Positions 17,252 through 26,770 of a stretch of 64,000 bases of DNA are shown here, in pieces. The translations under genes and the position numbers were made by a program. Each line of letters opens with the position of its first letter. Within the stretch, counting starts at the first letter, position 1. This DNA is from DASCOT01 sp965197275 (GTDB lineage Bacteria > Acidobacteriota > UBA890 > WLXD01): NCBI GenBank assembly GCA_965197275.1, contig CBDAMQ010000026.1:248001-312000 (forward strand), given 5' to 3'. Under the pieces are notes generated by a model that saw only the letters and a list, made by a program, of their open reading frames with translations, searched no databases and was not told the origin of the DNA.

Positions 17252-19568
17252 AGGCGACGCCCAACCCCGTAGCACCGGTCAGATCGGAAATCTGCTGGAT
17301 CGAGAACATCTCTGGTCGGTGATCGCCGGCCTGGCCATCGTGTTTCTCATCAGTGGCCAGCAGAGTATCCGCACCTACGACTACGCCGCTGGCGATGTTG
17401 TAGAGGCGGATATCGTGGCGCCGATCGAGCTTCGTGTTCCGGACCCGGAATCCACCACGCGCCGCCGCGACGAAGCTCGCGCTGCCGTTCTCGACGTATA
17501 CGATTTCGACCCGTTCGCCTGGCGAGAGCCGGTAGCGTCGCTCAACGCACTGTTCGCATGGGGCCGCGAACAGGTTGCCGACGGCGTGTCCTGGTCGCGG
17601 TTGGAACGCGACCGCCGCGCCCAGCTGACCTCCGGCGCTGACGCTGTTGTCGGGCTCATGCTCCCGGACACCGTCATCGGACCTGCCTGGGACGAGGGCT
17701 TTACGGCGGAAACCGAGCTGGCAGCGGAGCGGCTGCTGCGAAGCCAGGTGCAGCACTCGCTTCTCGGCACGACCCAGGTGCTCAGCCTGGGCCGTAACAC
17801 CGCCATCCGCATCCGTGATATCGCCGATCAAGACGAACGAGTGCTCGATGATCTGAGCGAAGTCATCGACCTGGAAACCGCTCGCGGTCGCATTCGCCGT
17901 CAGCTGATGGAGATCGAAGTCGACGCCGCCATGGAAGATGGGTTGGCGGCGTTGCTGGCGCAACTGCTGCTGCCGAATCTGACGTACAACAGCAATGAGA
18001 CGCTGACACGGAGACAGGGCGCCGCCAATTCTGTCGATCCGGTCTTCTATCAGGTGAAGCGCGGTCGCACGATCGCCCGCGAGGGTGATGCGGTGAACGA
18101 TCAGATGCTGCGCGAGCTGGCCGCGTTCCGGCAGCAAGGAGCCCCCGGCGGCTCTCGTACGGCGACCGGCGGCATCCTGCTGCTCGTCGGTCTGGCGATC
18201 GTCGCGATGTGGCGCTACGTGCGCTACTACCGGAGTCGCAATCGGGTGATCCGCGTCGGCCGGCTGCACCACTTGTTGCTGGTGCTGTTGGTGGGCACCA
18301 CACTGGCAACGCGTGTGCTGCTGTTCATCGGTGATGCGGTGGCGCGATCGTTTGCCCAACCGCCCTTCAACGTTGCCGAGGCCTACCCCTACGCGTTGCC
18401 GGTTGCCGCCGGTGCGCTGCTGGTGGTGTTGCTTGTCGACGCCGATGTGGCCTGGATCTACGCCGCGGTCCAGGCGGTGATCCTCGGCATCATGACCAGC
18501 AGCCTCGAGCTGGCCATGTATTCCCTGCTGAGCTCCTTCGCCGCGGTCTTCGCGCTAGCGCGGTACAGCCAGCGAACAGCGATGGCGCGGACGGTCGTCG
18601 TCGTCGGTCTGGTCAACGTCGTGGTCGTGCTCGGGTTCGCGTTGCTGGCGCAGCCGGCACCTCCCTGGTCGCTCGCCGCCTTCCAGGGGGCGCTGGCTCT
18701 TTTCGGCGGGATCCAGGTTGCTGTGTTTGCCATGGCGGTACTGCCGCCTCTCGAGTCGATGTTCAACACGCTCACCGACATCAAGCTGCTCGAGTTGTCC
18801 AACATGAACCTGCCGCTGCTCAAACGCCTGGCGGTCGTTGCTCCGGGCACGTATCACCACAGCGTGGTCGTCGGCACGCTGGCCGAGAAAGCCGCGGAAG
18901 CGATCGGAGCCAACCCGCTGTTCGCGCGTGTGGCGGCCTACTACCACGATGTCGGCAAGATGCGGCAGCCCGAGTACTTCATCGAGAACCAGAAAGATGG
19001 GCGTAACCCGCATGATCGCCTGGCGCCGCAGATGAGTGCGCTCGTGCTCGTACGACACGTCAAGGATGGTATTGCGTACGCCCAGGAGCACCGCTTGCCG
19101 CAGCCGCTCATCGATATCGTGCCGCAGCACCACGGGACCCGATTCATGCGCTACTTCCATGAGCGCGCCCGGCAACGGTCGGAAAACGATGAGGCCCGCG
19201 TCCGGGAGGAGGATTTCCGCTACCCGGGGCCCAAGCCACAAAGCAGGGAGGCGGCCTTGATCATGCTCGCCGACGGCGTCGAGGCGATGTCGCGCCTCAT
19301 CGACGAGCCCACCGAGGTCAAGCTTCGCGAGATGATCCGCAGGAACGCCCGCGAGGTTCTGGATGACGGGCAGCTCGACGAGTGCGACATGACCTTGGCT
19401 GATCTGTCAAAGGTCACCGAGGCTTTCGTCGAGGTCCTCTCCGGCATGCATCATCATCGAATCGAGTATCCGGAGGAGCGCTCGGAGACGGACGAGCCCG
19501 CCGAGACGGCGGATGTGAATGCCGCTCCGGCTGAGCGCGAGTCGCGCCCTGCACAGGCAGCCGATTGA
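17244..19568 (+). CDS. 7TM-HD cyclic-dinucleotide phosphodiesterase (PgpH/YqfF family)
   Basis: A 774-residue membrane protein. One N-terminal membrane helix (about 22-42) is followed by a large extracytoplasmic domain (about 45-330), seven membrane segments (about 345-520) and a cytoplasmic HD domain with HHS (538-540), HD (568-569) and downstream HHGT. This matches PgpH, which hydrolyses cyclic di-AMP in Firmicutes. The function in this lineage is inferred. The ATG at 17244 overlaps the phoH stop and gives the expected short cytoplasmic N-terminus; an upstream in-frame GTG-type extension would lie inside phoH. The TTGA overlap with ybeY couples the two. Confidence 0.9.
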   Translation: MTEGDAQPRSTGQIGNLLDREHLWSVIAGLAIVFLISGQQSIRTYDYAAGDVVEADIVAPIELRVPDPESTTRRRDEARAAVLDVYDFDPFAWREPVASLNALFAWGREQVADGVSWSRLERDRRAQLTSGADAVVGLMLPDTVIGPAWDEGFTAETELAAERLLRSQVQHSLLGTTQVLSLGRNTAIRIRDIADQDERVLDDLSEVIDLETARGRIRRQLMEIEVDAAMEDGLAALLAQLLLPNLTYNSNETLTRRQGAANSVDPVFYQVKRGRTIAREGDAVNDQMLRELAAFRQQGAPGGSRTATGGILLLVGLAIVAMWRYVRYYRSRNRVIRVGRLHHLLLVLLVGTTLATRVLLFIGDAVARSFAQPPFNVAEAYPYALPVAAGALLVVLLVDADVAWIYAAVQAVILGIMTSSLELAMYSLLSSFAAVFALARYSQRTAMARTVVVVGLVNVVVVLGFALLAQPAPPWSLAAFQGALALFGGIQVAVFAMAVLPPLESMFNTLTDIKLLELSNMNLPLLKRLAVVAPGTYHHSVVVGTLAEKAAEAIGANPLFARVAAYYHDVGKMRQPEYFIENQKDGRNPHDRLAPQMSALVLVRHVKDGIAYAQEHRLPQPLIDIVPQHHGTRFMRYFHERARQRSENDEARVREEDFRYPGPKPQSREAALIMLADGVEAMSRLIDEPTEVKLREMIRRNAREVLDDGQLDECDMTLADLSKVTEAFVEVLSGMHHHRIEYPEERSETDEPAETADVNAAPAERESRPAQAAD

Positions 19569-20032
19569 ACGTGGTTGTCCGGAATCATCAGGTCCGACCC
19601 GTGTTGACGGCCCACCAGCTCGTTCGGGTGACTGAGGTCGCCCGCCGGTCCGCCGGCCTCCCCATCGGGACCATCGCGTTCGCCTTTGTCGACGATGCGC
19701 TCATGACCGACCATCACGGCCGTTTCCTCGGCAAGGACTCCACCACCGACGTGCTCGCTTTTCCCATCGACGATGAGGCTCGATCGGTAGCGCCGGCGGC
19801 AGACGACGCTTCAGCTGAATATCCCTACTGGGGCGACGTGATGATCTGCACCGACCAAGCTGCGCGCCAGGCAGGTGAGCTCGGCCATCCGTATCTCTAC
19901 GAGCTGACAGTGCTGGCACTCCATGGGGCGCTCCATGTGCTCGGCTACGATCACACCAGCGATGGCGGCAGAATGTCACGCCTGGAGCGTTCGCTGCGAC
20001 CGCTTTGCATCGCCGCGGAGACCACCGTATGA
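19565..20032 (+). CDS. ybeY: Endoribonuclease YbeY, rRNA maturation factor
   Basis: A 155-residue metal-dependent RNase acting in 16S rRNA 3' end processing and ribosome quality control. The zinc site motif HGALHVLGYDH spans 120-130 (His120, His124, His130), and STTDVLAFPID is the usual upstream block. An extra 15-residue Ala/Asp-rich stretch sits between them. The start TTG at 19565 overlaps the previous stop (TTGA); a GTG at 19571 is an alternative. Confidence 0.94.
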   Translation: MNVVVRNHQVRPVLTAHQLVRVTEVARRSAGLPIGTIAFAFVDDALMTDHHGRFLGKDSTTDVLAFPIDDEARSVAPAADDASAEYPYWGDVMICTDQAARQAGELGHPYLYELTVLALHGALHVLGYDHTSDGGRMSRLERSLRPLCIAAETTV

Positions 20033-21255
20033 CCCCCGGCGAGATCGCCGCGCTCGTCGGGACCGTCGCGCTGATCATCGTGTCCGCCGCCGTTTCCGTC
20101 GCCGGCCGTAGCTTGAGTCGATTGCAGCGCCGTGAATGGACTACAGGAAGTCTGGCCGACGATGTCGACGAGGTTGGGTCATCGGCGGTGGAGGTCGCTT
20201 TCGTGTCGATAGGAGTGGCACGACAGCTGCTGCTCATAGGGTTGGCGATGCAAATCGCCAACGTCGGGGCGCGCTTCGGGTGGCAGCCGCCGCTGCTGGC
20301 GCCGCTGGTCGTGGCGGCGATGGCTTACTTGGTGGTCGACAAGCTGGTGCCGTACTGGCTGGTGGCGTGGATGGGCTCGGACACGGTGCTGGCCGTTGGC
20401 GGCCGATGGTTCCGATTGGTACGCGTCGTGTTCGGGCCGCTGGCCGGCTACCTGTCGCGCACGGCGGATCGTGCGCGGGCTCGCAACCTGGAGGACCAGG
20501 ACGCGGCCGAGCGCGACGACCTGGGTGCGTTCTTGGACCTTACCGAGGAGGAGGGACTGGTGAGCGAGTCCGAGGAGGCGCTCTTGCGCGGCGTGGCCGA
20601 CTTCGATGAGACCATTGTCCGGGAGGTGATGACGCCGCGCGTCGACGTGATTGCCATCGAGGCTACGGCGAGTCTGGCGGAATTGAGAGGGTTGATCGCC
20701 GGGCGCCGGCTGTCACGCATACCGGTCGTAGCCGACGACCTCGACCATGTGGTCGGGGTGGTGAACCTGAAGGATCTCGTGGCCGCGTTACAGGGGCAGC
20801 AGGATGACGAGTCGGTGACCAGCATCGCGCGTCCAGCCTTCTTCGTACCCGAGAGCAAGCACGTGAGCGAGCTGTTGGGTGAGTTTCAGCGTCGCCGTGA
20901 GCAGATGGCGATCGTTGTCGACGAGTACGGCGGTACGGCCGGATTGACCACGTTGGAAGACGTGTTAGAGGAGATAGTTGGTGAGATCCAGGACGAGGAC
21001 GAGCCCGAGGAACGGCTGGTCGAGATCCGCGCTGACGGAGCCATCGTAGCTGGAAAGGCCGAGATCGAGGACGTGGAGGAGGCGATCGGTCGTCAGATTC
21101 AGGAGGGCGAGTTCCATACGATCGGGGGTATGGTGTTCACACACCTGGGCCGTATCCCGGAGCCCGGGGAACGCTTCGATTGCTCCGATCTGCATATCGA
21201 GGTGCTCGAGGCAGACGACCGGCGTATCCATCGGATCCGCATCACGACGCGCTGA
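20029..21255 (+). CDS. CorC/HlyC-type CBS-domain membrane protein
   Basis: A 408-residue protein with about three to four N-terminal hydrophobic segments (1-115, CNNM/DUF21-like). Two CBS motifs follow (REVMTPRVDVIAIEA and the later KHVSELLGEFQRR, IVVDEYGGTAGLTTLEDVLEEIVGEI), and then a CorC_HlyC C-terminal domain (about 330-405). Family members are linked to Mg/Co efflux or transport. Gene order ybeZ-ybeY-corC is conserved in many Gram-negatives. The ATG at 20029 overlaps the ybeY stop as ATGA, which supports this start over an ATG at 20005. Confidence 0.9.
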   Translation: MTPGEIAALVGTVALIIVSAAVSVAGRSLSRLQRREWTTGSLADDVDEVGSSAVEVAFVSIGVARQLLLIGLAMQIANVGARFGWQPPLLAPLVVAAMAYLVVDKLVPYWLVAWMGSDTVLAVGGRWFRLVRVVFGPLAGYLSRTADRARARNLEDQDAAERDDLGAFLDLTEEEGLVSESEEALLRGVADFDETIVREVMTPRVDVIAIEATASLAELRGLIAGRRLSRIPVVADDLDHVVGVVNLKDLVAALQGQQDDESVTSIARPAFFVPESKHVSELLGEFQRRREQMAIVVDEYGGTAGLTTLEDVLEEIVGEIQDEDEPEERLVEIRADGAIVAGKAEIEDVEEAIGRQIQEGEFHTIGGMVFTHLGRIPEPGERFDCSDLHIEVLEADDRRIHRIRITTR

Positions 21256-21293
21256 CATCGAGCCACCACCAGCGTCGAGGAAACGGGAATCTC

Positions 21294-22220
21294 ATGCAGG
21301 TTACGCATTCCGATGCCACGCCGTCCGTTGACGGCTTTCGGTGCGGCACCGTCACGCTCGTCGGTCGGCCGAACGCTGGCAAATCGACGCTGCTGAACCG
21401 GCTGGTCGGCAGCAAGATCTCGATCGTATCGGACAAGCCGCAGACCACACGGCATCGGATCAGCGGCGTCCTCACGGAGGACCGCGGTCAGGCGGTGTTC
21501 GTCGATACGCCCGGTGTCCACCGCCCCCACTACCGCATGAATCGGCGCATGATGCAGGTTACCCGCCAGGCGATGCTCGACGTTGATCTCGTGGCTGTGA
21601 TGATCGACGTCACCGAGCGTCGCGGTGCCGGTGTCGACTACCTCATGGGTACGCTGCGCGACACCACGGTGCCGACCGTCCTGCTGCTCAACAAGGTGGA
21701 CCGCATCGCCAAGCCGAAGTTGCTGCCGGCTATCGATTGGTTCCGACGACGACACGCCTTTGCCGATATCATTCCGACCTCAGCACTCGCCGGTGACAAC
21801 TGTGACGCGTTCGTGGACGCTGTCTTCCGTCACCTGCCGCCAGGTCCGTTGCTGTATCCGGACGAGACGCTTACCGATCGCTCGGTAAGATTCATGGCGG
21901 CAGAAATGGTGCGCGAGGAACTCCTACACCGGACGCGCGAGGAGCTTCCGTACACCACTGCGGTCACCGTCGATCGCTGGGAGGAGGACGATGGTGATGA
22001 GGGTTCGGTGCAGATCGGCGCTACGATTTACGTCGAGCGCGCCGGTCAAAAACCGATCGTGATTGGCAAGGGCGGGTCGATGTTGCGCCGGGTAGGCACG
22101 GCGGCTCGCCGGCAGATCGAGGAGCTCATCGGCCGGCATGTGGTGCTCGAGCTGTGGGTCAAGGTGAGGCCGGAATGGCGCCAGCAGGCTCGGTTGCTCG
22201 ACGAGATGGAGATCACCTGA
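21294..22220 (+). CDS. era: GTPase Era
   Basis: A 308-residue GTPase that binds the 3' end of 16S rRNA and helps 30S maturation. G1 GRPNAGKST is at 24-32, followed by the switch region QTTRHRISG, DTPG, NKVD and TSAL. A C-terminal KH domain has PIVIGKGGSMLRRVG and ELWVKVRPEWR. The ATG at 21294 is preceded by GAGGAAACGGG; upstream in-frame codons lie inside the corC-like gene. It ends in TGATG shared with mgtE. Confidence 0.96.
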   Translation: MQVTHSDATPSVDGFRCGTVTLVGRPNAGKSTLLNRLVGSKISIVSDKPQTTRHRISGVLTEDRGQAVFVDTPGVHRPHYRMNRRMMQVTRQAMLDVDLVAVMIDVTERRGAGVDYLMGTLRDTTVPTVLLLNKVDRIAKPKLLPAIDWFRRRHAFADIIPTSALAGDNCDAFVDAVFRHLPPGPLLYPDETLTDRSVRFMAAEMVREELLHRTREELPYTTAVTVDRWEEDDGDEGSVQIGATIYVERAGQKPIVIGKGGSMLRRVGTAARRQIEELIGRHVVLELWVKVRPEWRQQARLLDEMEIT

Positions 22221-23590
22221 TGCATCGTCAACGCGTCAGCCTCATGGTGCAGCCGCTGCGTCGGTTGTTGCAGCGCGGCGCGCGCGCTCATGCGATCAAT
22301 TTCGTCTCCAAGGTGCACGCCGCCGATGTGGCGAGGCTGCTGACTCGGCTCGATGAGGATGAGGGCGTCGACGTCTTCGACCTCGTGCTCGCCGATGCGC
22401 CGCGCCGCGCGGGTGAGGTGCTGGCGGAGCTGGAGCCGTCGGACGTGGCACGACTGTTGGAAGGGCGTGCGGACACCGAGATCGCCGAGATCTTCTCCGA
22501 AGTGGGCGCCGACGACGCTGCCGATCTGGTAACCGCGCTGCCCGAAGAGGTTGCCGAGCGCGTCCTCGAGCAGCTCGAACGGATCGGCCACGAAGAGGTC
22601 GAGGGCCTGCTCGGCTACGACGAAGACACCGCCGGGAGAATCATGAGCCCGGAGGTCTTCGCGCTGCATGAGGAGTTGACCATCGCCGAGGCGATCGAGG
22701 CGCTTCGGCAGTCGCGCTCCGAGGATCTGGAGATGGCCTTCTACCTGTACGTGGTCGACGACCGTGGCCACCTTGTGGGTGTGTGCTCGCTGCGCGATCT
22801 GCTGCTCCGCGGCGCCAGCGAGCGCCTGCAGGACGTAATGAAGACACGGCTCGTGGCGGTGAGTGTCGACACCGACCAGGAGGAGGTCGCGCATCTGGTG
22901 GCGCGCTACAACTACCTTGCGTTGCCGGTCGTAGACCACGAGAACAAGCTGTCAGGCATGGTGACCGTCGACGATGTTATCGACATCATGCGGGAAGAGG
23001 AGACCGAGGACATCCTGCTGATGGCGGGCGTCGGCGAGGACGAGGAAGAAGTGCTGACGGCTCCACTCTGGCGCAACGTGCTCCTGCGCCTGCCGTGGCT
23101 ATTTGCCGCCTGGCTCGGCGGCGTGATGGCGGCGCAGGTGATCGAGCACTTTGAGGGCCTCCTTTCACAGATGATCGTGCTGGCGCTGTTCATTCCGATC
23201 ATCGTCGGCATGGGAGGCAACGTCGGTACGCAGGCGGCGACCATTGTGGTGCGCGGCATGGCTACCGGTCGGCTGGTGACCGGACAACGGATGGTGACGG
23301 TGCTTCGCGAGCTGCGTGTGGCCTTCACGCTGGGGGTGATCTTTGGTGCGCTGCTGGGGGTGACCGTCTATTTCCGCAATCCCGAGGTTCCGGCCCTTGC
23401 CATCGCGGTCGGTCTCTCACTGGTCTCGTGCATGGTGCTCGCCGCCACAGTCGGCGCGGCGACGCCGATCCTGCTCAAGCGCTTCGGGGTCGACCCTGCC
23501 ATCGCCACCGGTCCTTTCGTAACCACGGCAATCGACGTCCTGGGTATCGTCGCCTACTTCAGCATCGCCAGTCAGCTCGTTCTTCCCTGA
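22220..23590 (+). CDS. mgtE: Magnesium transporter MgtE
   Basis: A 456-residue Mg2+ channel. An N-terminal superhelical MgtE_N domain (about 35-135, ADVARLLEGR, EVAERVLEQL) is followed by two CBS domains (about 140-265; GYDEDTAGRIMSPEVFAL, MVTVDDVIDIMREEETED). Five membrane helices lie in the last 170 residues, including the pore motif PIIVGMGGNVGTQA. The ATG overlaps the era stop by one base. MgtE next to the CorC-like gene gives two divalent-cation proteins in one operon. Confidence 0.95.
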   Translation: MHRQRVSLMVQPLRRLLQRGARAHAINFVSKVHAADVARLLTRLDEDEGVDVFDLVLADAPRRAGEVLAELEPSDVARLLEGRADTEIAEIFSEVGADDAADLVTALPEEVAERVLEQLERIGHEEVEGLLGYDEDTAGRIMSPEVFALHEELTIAEAIEALRQSRSEDLEMAFYLYVVDDRGHLVGVCSLRDLLLRGASERLQDVMKTRLVAVSVDTDQEEVAHLVARYNYLALPVVDHENKLSGMVTVDDVIDIMREEETEDILLMAGVGEDEEEVLTAPLWRNVLLRLPWLFAAWLGGVMAAQVIEHFEGLLSQMIVLALFIPIIVGMGGNVGTQAATIVVRGMATGRLVTGQRMVTVLRELRVAFTLGVIFGALLGVTVYFRNPEVPALAIAVGLSLVSCMVLAATVGAATPILLKRFGVDPAIATGPFVTTAIDVLGIVAYFSIASQLVLP

Positions 23591-23591
23591 C

Positions 23592-24344
23592 GTGGCACTC
23601 AAGCAGGCGAGCGGTTACGCGCTCCGCAGTCGACCGCTGGGCGAGGCCGACCTGATCGTGGAGTTCTACACCCGGGAGCAGGGTCGCGTACGCGCGGTGG
23701 CCAAGTCCGCTCGACGCATCAAGAGCCGTTTCGGCAGCGCGTTCGAGCCCTTTACGCGGTCGCGCATCGTGTACTTCCAGCGTGACAAGGACGACCTCGG
23801 CCGGGTGTCGTCGTGCGAGCTCGAGCGCTCGTACTTCGAGTCCTTGGGGAGGCCGGAGGAGGCCGCGATGGCGGCCTATCTCGCCGAGCTGATTATCGGG
23901 TTCGCGCCGGAGCGCGACGCCTCGCCGGCCCTCTTCAGGTTGATCGGTGCGTGTCTCGACAGCCTGGAGATCGACCCCGCCCCGGACACTCTGAGCCGCT
24001 ACTTCGAAGTCTGGATGCTACGGTTGTCGGGGTTGCTGCCCGGCTTCGAAGGCTGCAGCAATTGCGGTGGCGAGATTGGCAACGACGTCTGGGTGTCGGA
24101 CGTGACGCTGGGGTTCCTCTGTGGCCGTACGTGCGGCCAGGTCATCGGTCGCCGTCGGCTGGCGCCGGCGGCGCGTCACCTCATGATCGAGATTCTTCGA
24201 CAGGCGCCCGACAAGCTCGTGGCGCAGCGTCCTGACGCGGCGGCTATCCGCGGATTGGGGTCCGTGTTGCGCGTGCTCATCGTGGGGCATCTCGACCGCA
24301 CTCCGCGATCCCTACGCATCATGCAGCGGCTCAAGCGGGGCTAG
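23592..24344 (+). CDS. recO: DNA repair protein RecO
   Basis: A 250-residue RecF-pathway mediator that helps load RecA on SSB-coated DNA. It has an N-terminal OB fold (GYALRSRPLGEADLIVEFYT), a helical middle, and a zinc site with CSNCGG and later CGRTCG. The start GTG at 23592 lies 1 base after the mgtE stop. The era-(mgtE)-recO neighbourhood is a familiar association of recO with era. Confidence 0.93.
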   Translation: MALKQASGYALRSRPLGEADLIVEFYTREQGRVRAVAKSARRIKSRFGSAFEPFTRSRIVYFQRDKDDLGRVSSCELERSYFESLGRPEEAAMAAYLAELIIGFAPERDASPALFRLIGACLDSLEIDPAPDTLSRYFEVWMLRLSGLLPGFEGCSNCGGEIGNDVWVSDVTLGFLCGRTCGQVIGRRRLAPAARHLMIEILRQAPDKLVAQRPDAAAIRGLGSVLRVLIVGHLDRTPRSLRIMQRLKRG

Positions 24345-24409
24345 GTGCCTGACCCGGCGTCCGCAGGGGACGAGTAACTCCTCCGGGTGACGTCGAATAA
24401 GATCCACGC

Positions 24410-26158
24410 ATGCAAGCTATTCGCCTGCTCCAGGGAGCCGTGATCGATCGAATCGCAGCAGGCGAAGTCGTAGAGCGCCCGGCGTCGGTCGTCAAGGAGT
24501 TGATAGAGAACGCCCTGGATGCTGGTGCGGCGCGAATCGATGTCCGCATCCAGGCGGGCGGGCGCCAGTTGATCGAGGTCGACGACGACGGCCATGGGAT
24601 GAGCCCCGACGACGCGGCGCTGGCGTTCCGTCAACACGCAACGAGCAAGATCCAGACGGTCGATGATCTCGACGACATCCGCACCCTCGGCTTTCGAGGC
24701 GAGGCGCTCGCCAGCATTGCCGCGGTTGCGCGCGTGCAGATGCACACGGGTACCGGGGCCGGCGCTGGCACGGAGATCCGCGTCGAAGACCCCGAGCCAC
24801 CGGCCCTGCGGGTGTCCCCAGGCCCGCGTGGGACCCGGGTGCGCGTACACGAGCTGTTCTACAACACACCAGCGCGCCTGAAGCATCTGCGCACCGACTC
24901 GACCGAAGGCGGGCACGTAGCCGCGGTGGTCGAGGACTTCGCGTTGCTGCGACCCGACGTCGCTCTGACGCTCTCGGTCGATGGTCGCGAGCGTCTCTCG
25001 GCGCCGCCGGTAGGCTCGCTTGATGAGCGCATCCATCAAATGCTCGGGGCAGAGGTCGCCGAGTGCTGGATCTCGGTCGAGGGCGGTGGTGAGATACGCG
25101 TCAGCGGCGGCGTGACAGGCCCGGAGCATACGCGCTCCAATCGGCGCCACATCCACCTTTTCGTCAACGGCCGGGTAGTCAGCGATGGCCGCCTGGCGCA
25201 TGCGATCGTCTCGGGCTTCGATACGCTCCTCGACCGGCGACGGTTTCCGGTGGCGGCGGTCTTCGTTGCGCTCGATCCTGCCGAGGTCGACGTCAACGTG
25301 CATCCGCGAAAGGCGGAGGTGCGGTTCGTCGAGCCAGGACGCGTCTTCGCCGCGCTGCGGCGCGCGGTCGCGACCGCGCTCGCGAGCCAGCTGCCGCCGC
25401 CGCGGGCTTGGCCGCAGTCGCCGGCGCCAGATGGTGCGGTTCATGATGGCCCGGGCATCGCTGGAACCGGTCGCGGCCGGGACGCGCCGAGCCTGCCGCT
25501 GCGCGAATGGGCGCCTGTGGGTGGTCCGCCGTCCGACGGACCGCGGGCAAGCCGGTCTGCGGCAGCGTTCGAGAGCGCGAGCGGCGCTATTCAGCCCATT
25601 GCCCAGTACGCCAATACCTACATTCTCGCCGTTGATGACGAGGGCCTGCTGATCATCGATCAACACGTGGCGCACGAACGCGTGCTGTACGAGCAGGTGC
25701 TCGAGCAACGGAGCCGTCGACGCGTACCGGTGCAGGGATTGCTGGTGCCCGAGACGGTGGAATTGACTGCTATCGAGGCAGCGGCCGCCGAGCAGCATCA
25801 GGAGCTCCTGACCACCTTCGGTTTCGAGATCGAGTCGTTCGGCGGACGAACGTGGGCCTTGCGCACGGTTCCGGAGGTCCTGGGCGCGCGCCGGGGCACC
25901 CCGACGCTCCGCGCGCTGCTGACGTCACTGGCCGACGAGCGCGGCGGCGAGGCGGCTGATCGCATCCAGCGTGAGGTTGCTGCCTCGATCGCATGCCATG
26001 CTGCTGTGAAAGCGAATCAACCACTCACGCGCGAGGTCATGGCGAGCCTGCTCGTCCAGCTCGGCGAGTGCGACGCGCCGACCCGCTGCCCGCACGGTCG
26101 GCCGATAATGCTGCGGCTCGATCACCGGGCCATCGAGCGCCAGCTCGGGCGCCATTGA
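24410..26158 (+). CDS. mutL: DNA mismatch repair protein MutL (endonuclease type)
   Basis: A 582-residue MutL. The N-terminal GHKL ATPase shows IAAGEVVERPASVVKELIEN, DDGHGM, ATSKI, GFRGEALASI and YNTPARLKHL. After a Pro/Gly-rich linker (about 335-390) the dimerisation domain carries DQHVAHERVLYE (from 417), ACHAAVKA and CPHGRP (from 560). These are the metal-binding motifs of nicking MutL proteins, so a MutH-independent pathway is expected. The start ATG is 66 bases after recO; TAAGAT at 24398-24403 is a weak -10 candidate. It converges with pyrE. Confidence 0.96.
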   Translation: MQAIRLLQGAVIDRIAAGEVVERPASVVKELIENALDAGAARIDVRIQAGGRQLIEVDDDGHGMSPDDAALAFRQHATSKIQTVDDLDDIRTLGFRGEALASIAAVARVQMHTGTGAGAGTEIRVEDPEPPALRVSPGPRGTRVRVHELFYNTPARLKHLRTDSTEGGHVAAVVEDFALLRPDVALTLSVDGRERLSAPPVGSLDERIHQMLGAEVAECWISVEGGGEIRVSGGVTGPEHTRSNRRHIHLFVNGRVVSDGRLAHAIVSGFDTLLDRRRFPVAAVFVALDPAEVDVNVHPRKAEVRFVEPGRVFAALRRAVATALASQLPPPRAWPQSPAPDGAVHDGPGIAGTGRGRDAPSLPLREWAPVGGPPSDGPRASRSAAAFESASGAIQPIAQYANTYILAVDDEGLLIIDQHVAHERVLYEQVLEQRSRRRVPVQGLLVPETVELTAIEAAAAEQHQELLTTFGFEIESFGGRTWALRTVPEVLGARRGTPTLRALLTSLADERGGEAADRIQREVAASIACHAAVKANQPLTREVMASLLVQLGECDAPTRCPHGRPIMLRLDHRAIERQLGRH

Positions 26159-26187
26159 GTCGCGCTAGGGCCCCTCGGGGGCGCGAC
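26159..26187. terminator. Hairpin between convergent mutL and pyrE
   Basis: GTCGC (26159-26163) and GCGAC (26183-26187) enclose a second GC-rich arm pair around CCCCTCGGGG, giving a strong hairpin at the convergent ends of mutL and pyrE. There is no U tract on either strand, so a terminator role is only a guess. Confidence 0.35.
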
Positions 26188-26770
26188 TTCCCGGCTTGAC
26201 CGCGGTGCTCCCCTCGGCGCACAGGGGACACTGATCCTGCTCCCAGGCAGGCGCGTCGAGCGGCAACAGCGCCAGCAACGGTAGATCGTCGATCTCGGCG
26301 GCGCCGAGGCGATTGGCTATGCACGCGACGGCCACGGGCCGGCCACCGTGCTGGCGGATTACTTCGAGGGTTTCTCGACTGCTGAGCCCGGTGGTGATGA
26401 CGTCCTCGACCATCAGGACACGTTCGCCAGGGTTGAGCTCGAAGCCGCGGCGCAGCTGCATCGATCCGGCGACACGCTCCGCGAAACATGCTCGCACGCC
26501 CAACGCGCGGCCGACTTCGTGGCCGATAATTAGCCCGCCGAGGGCGGGCGACACTACCACCTCCGGGATCTCCTCGAGCTGATCGCGGCAGACGCTGGCG
26601 ATCTCGCCACCCAGGCGCTCGGCAACCGCCGGATGCTGTAGGGCGCGGGCGCACTGCAGGTAGCGGTTCGAGTGCCGGCCGGAGGAGAGCATGAAATGCC
26701 CTTCGAGCAGGGCCGTGCTCTCGAGGAGAAGGGCGCGGATATCCGGTACGGGGCTCACGCCCGACGCCAT
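26165..26770 (-). CDS. pyrE: Orotate phosphoribosyltransferase
   Basis: A 201-residue type I phosphoribosyltransferase making OMP from orotate and PRPP. It shows GHFMLSSGRHSNRYLQCARA, a flexible-loop region (ACFAERVAG) and the PRPP signature RVLMVEDVITTGLSS. A Cys-containing tail (QCPLCAEGSTAVKPG) is often seen in this family branch. The ATG at 26770 overlaps the pyrC end by 16 bases; an upstream codon at 26812 adds Arg-rich residues only. It is the last gene of the minus-strand pyrR-pyrB-pyrC-pyrE operon. Confidence 0.93.
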   Translation of the reverse strand: MASGVSPVPDIRALLLESTALLEGHFMLSSGRHSNRYLQCARALQHPAVAERLGGEIASVCRDQLEEIPEVVVSPALGGLIIGHEVGRALGVRACFAERVAGSMQLRRGFELNPGERVLMVEDVITTGLSSRETLEVIRQHGGRPVAVACIANRLGAAEIDDLPLLALLPLDAPAWEQDQCPLCAEGSTAVKPGSRAPEGP

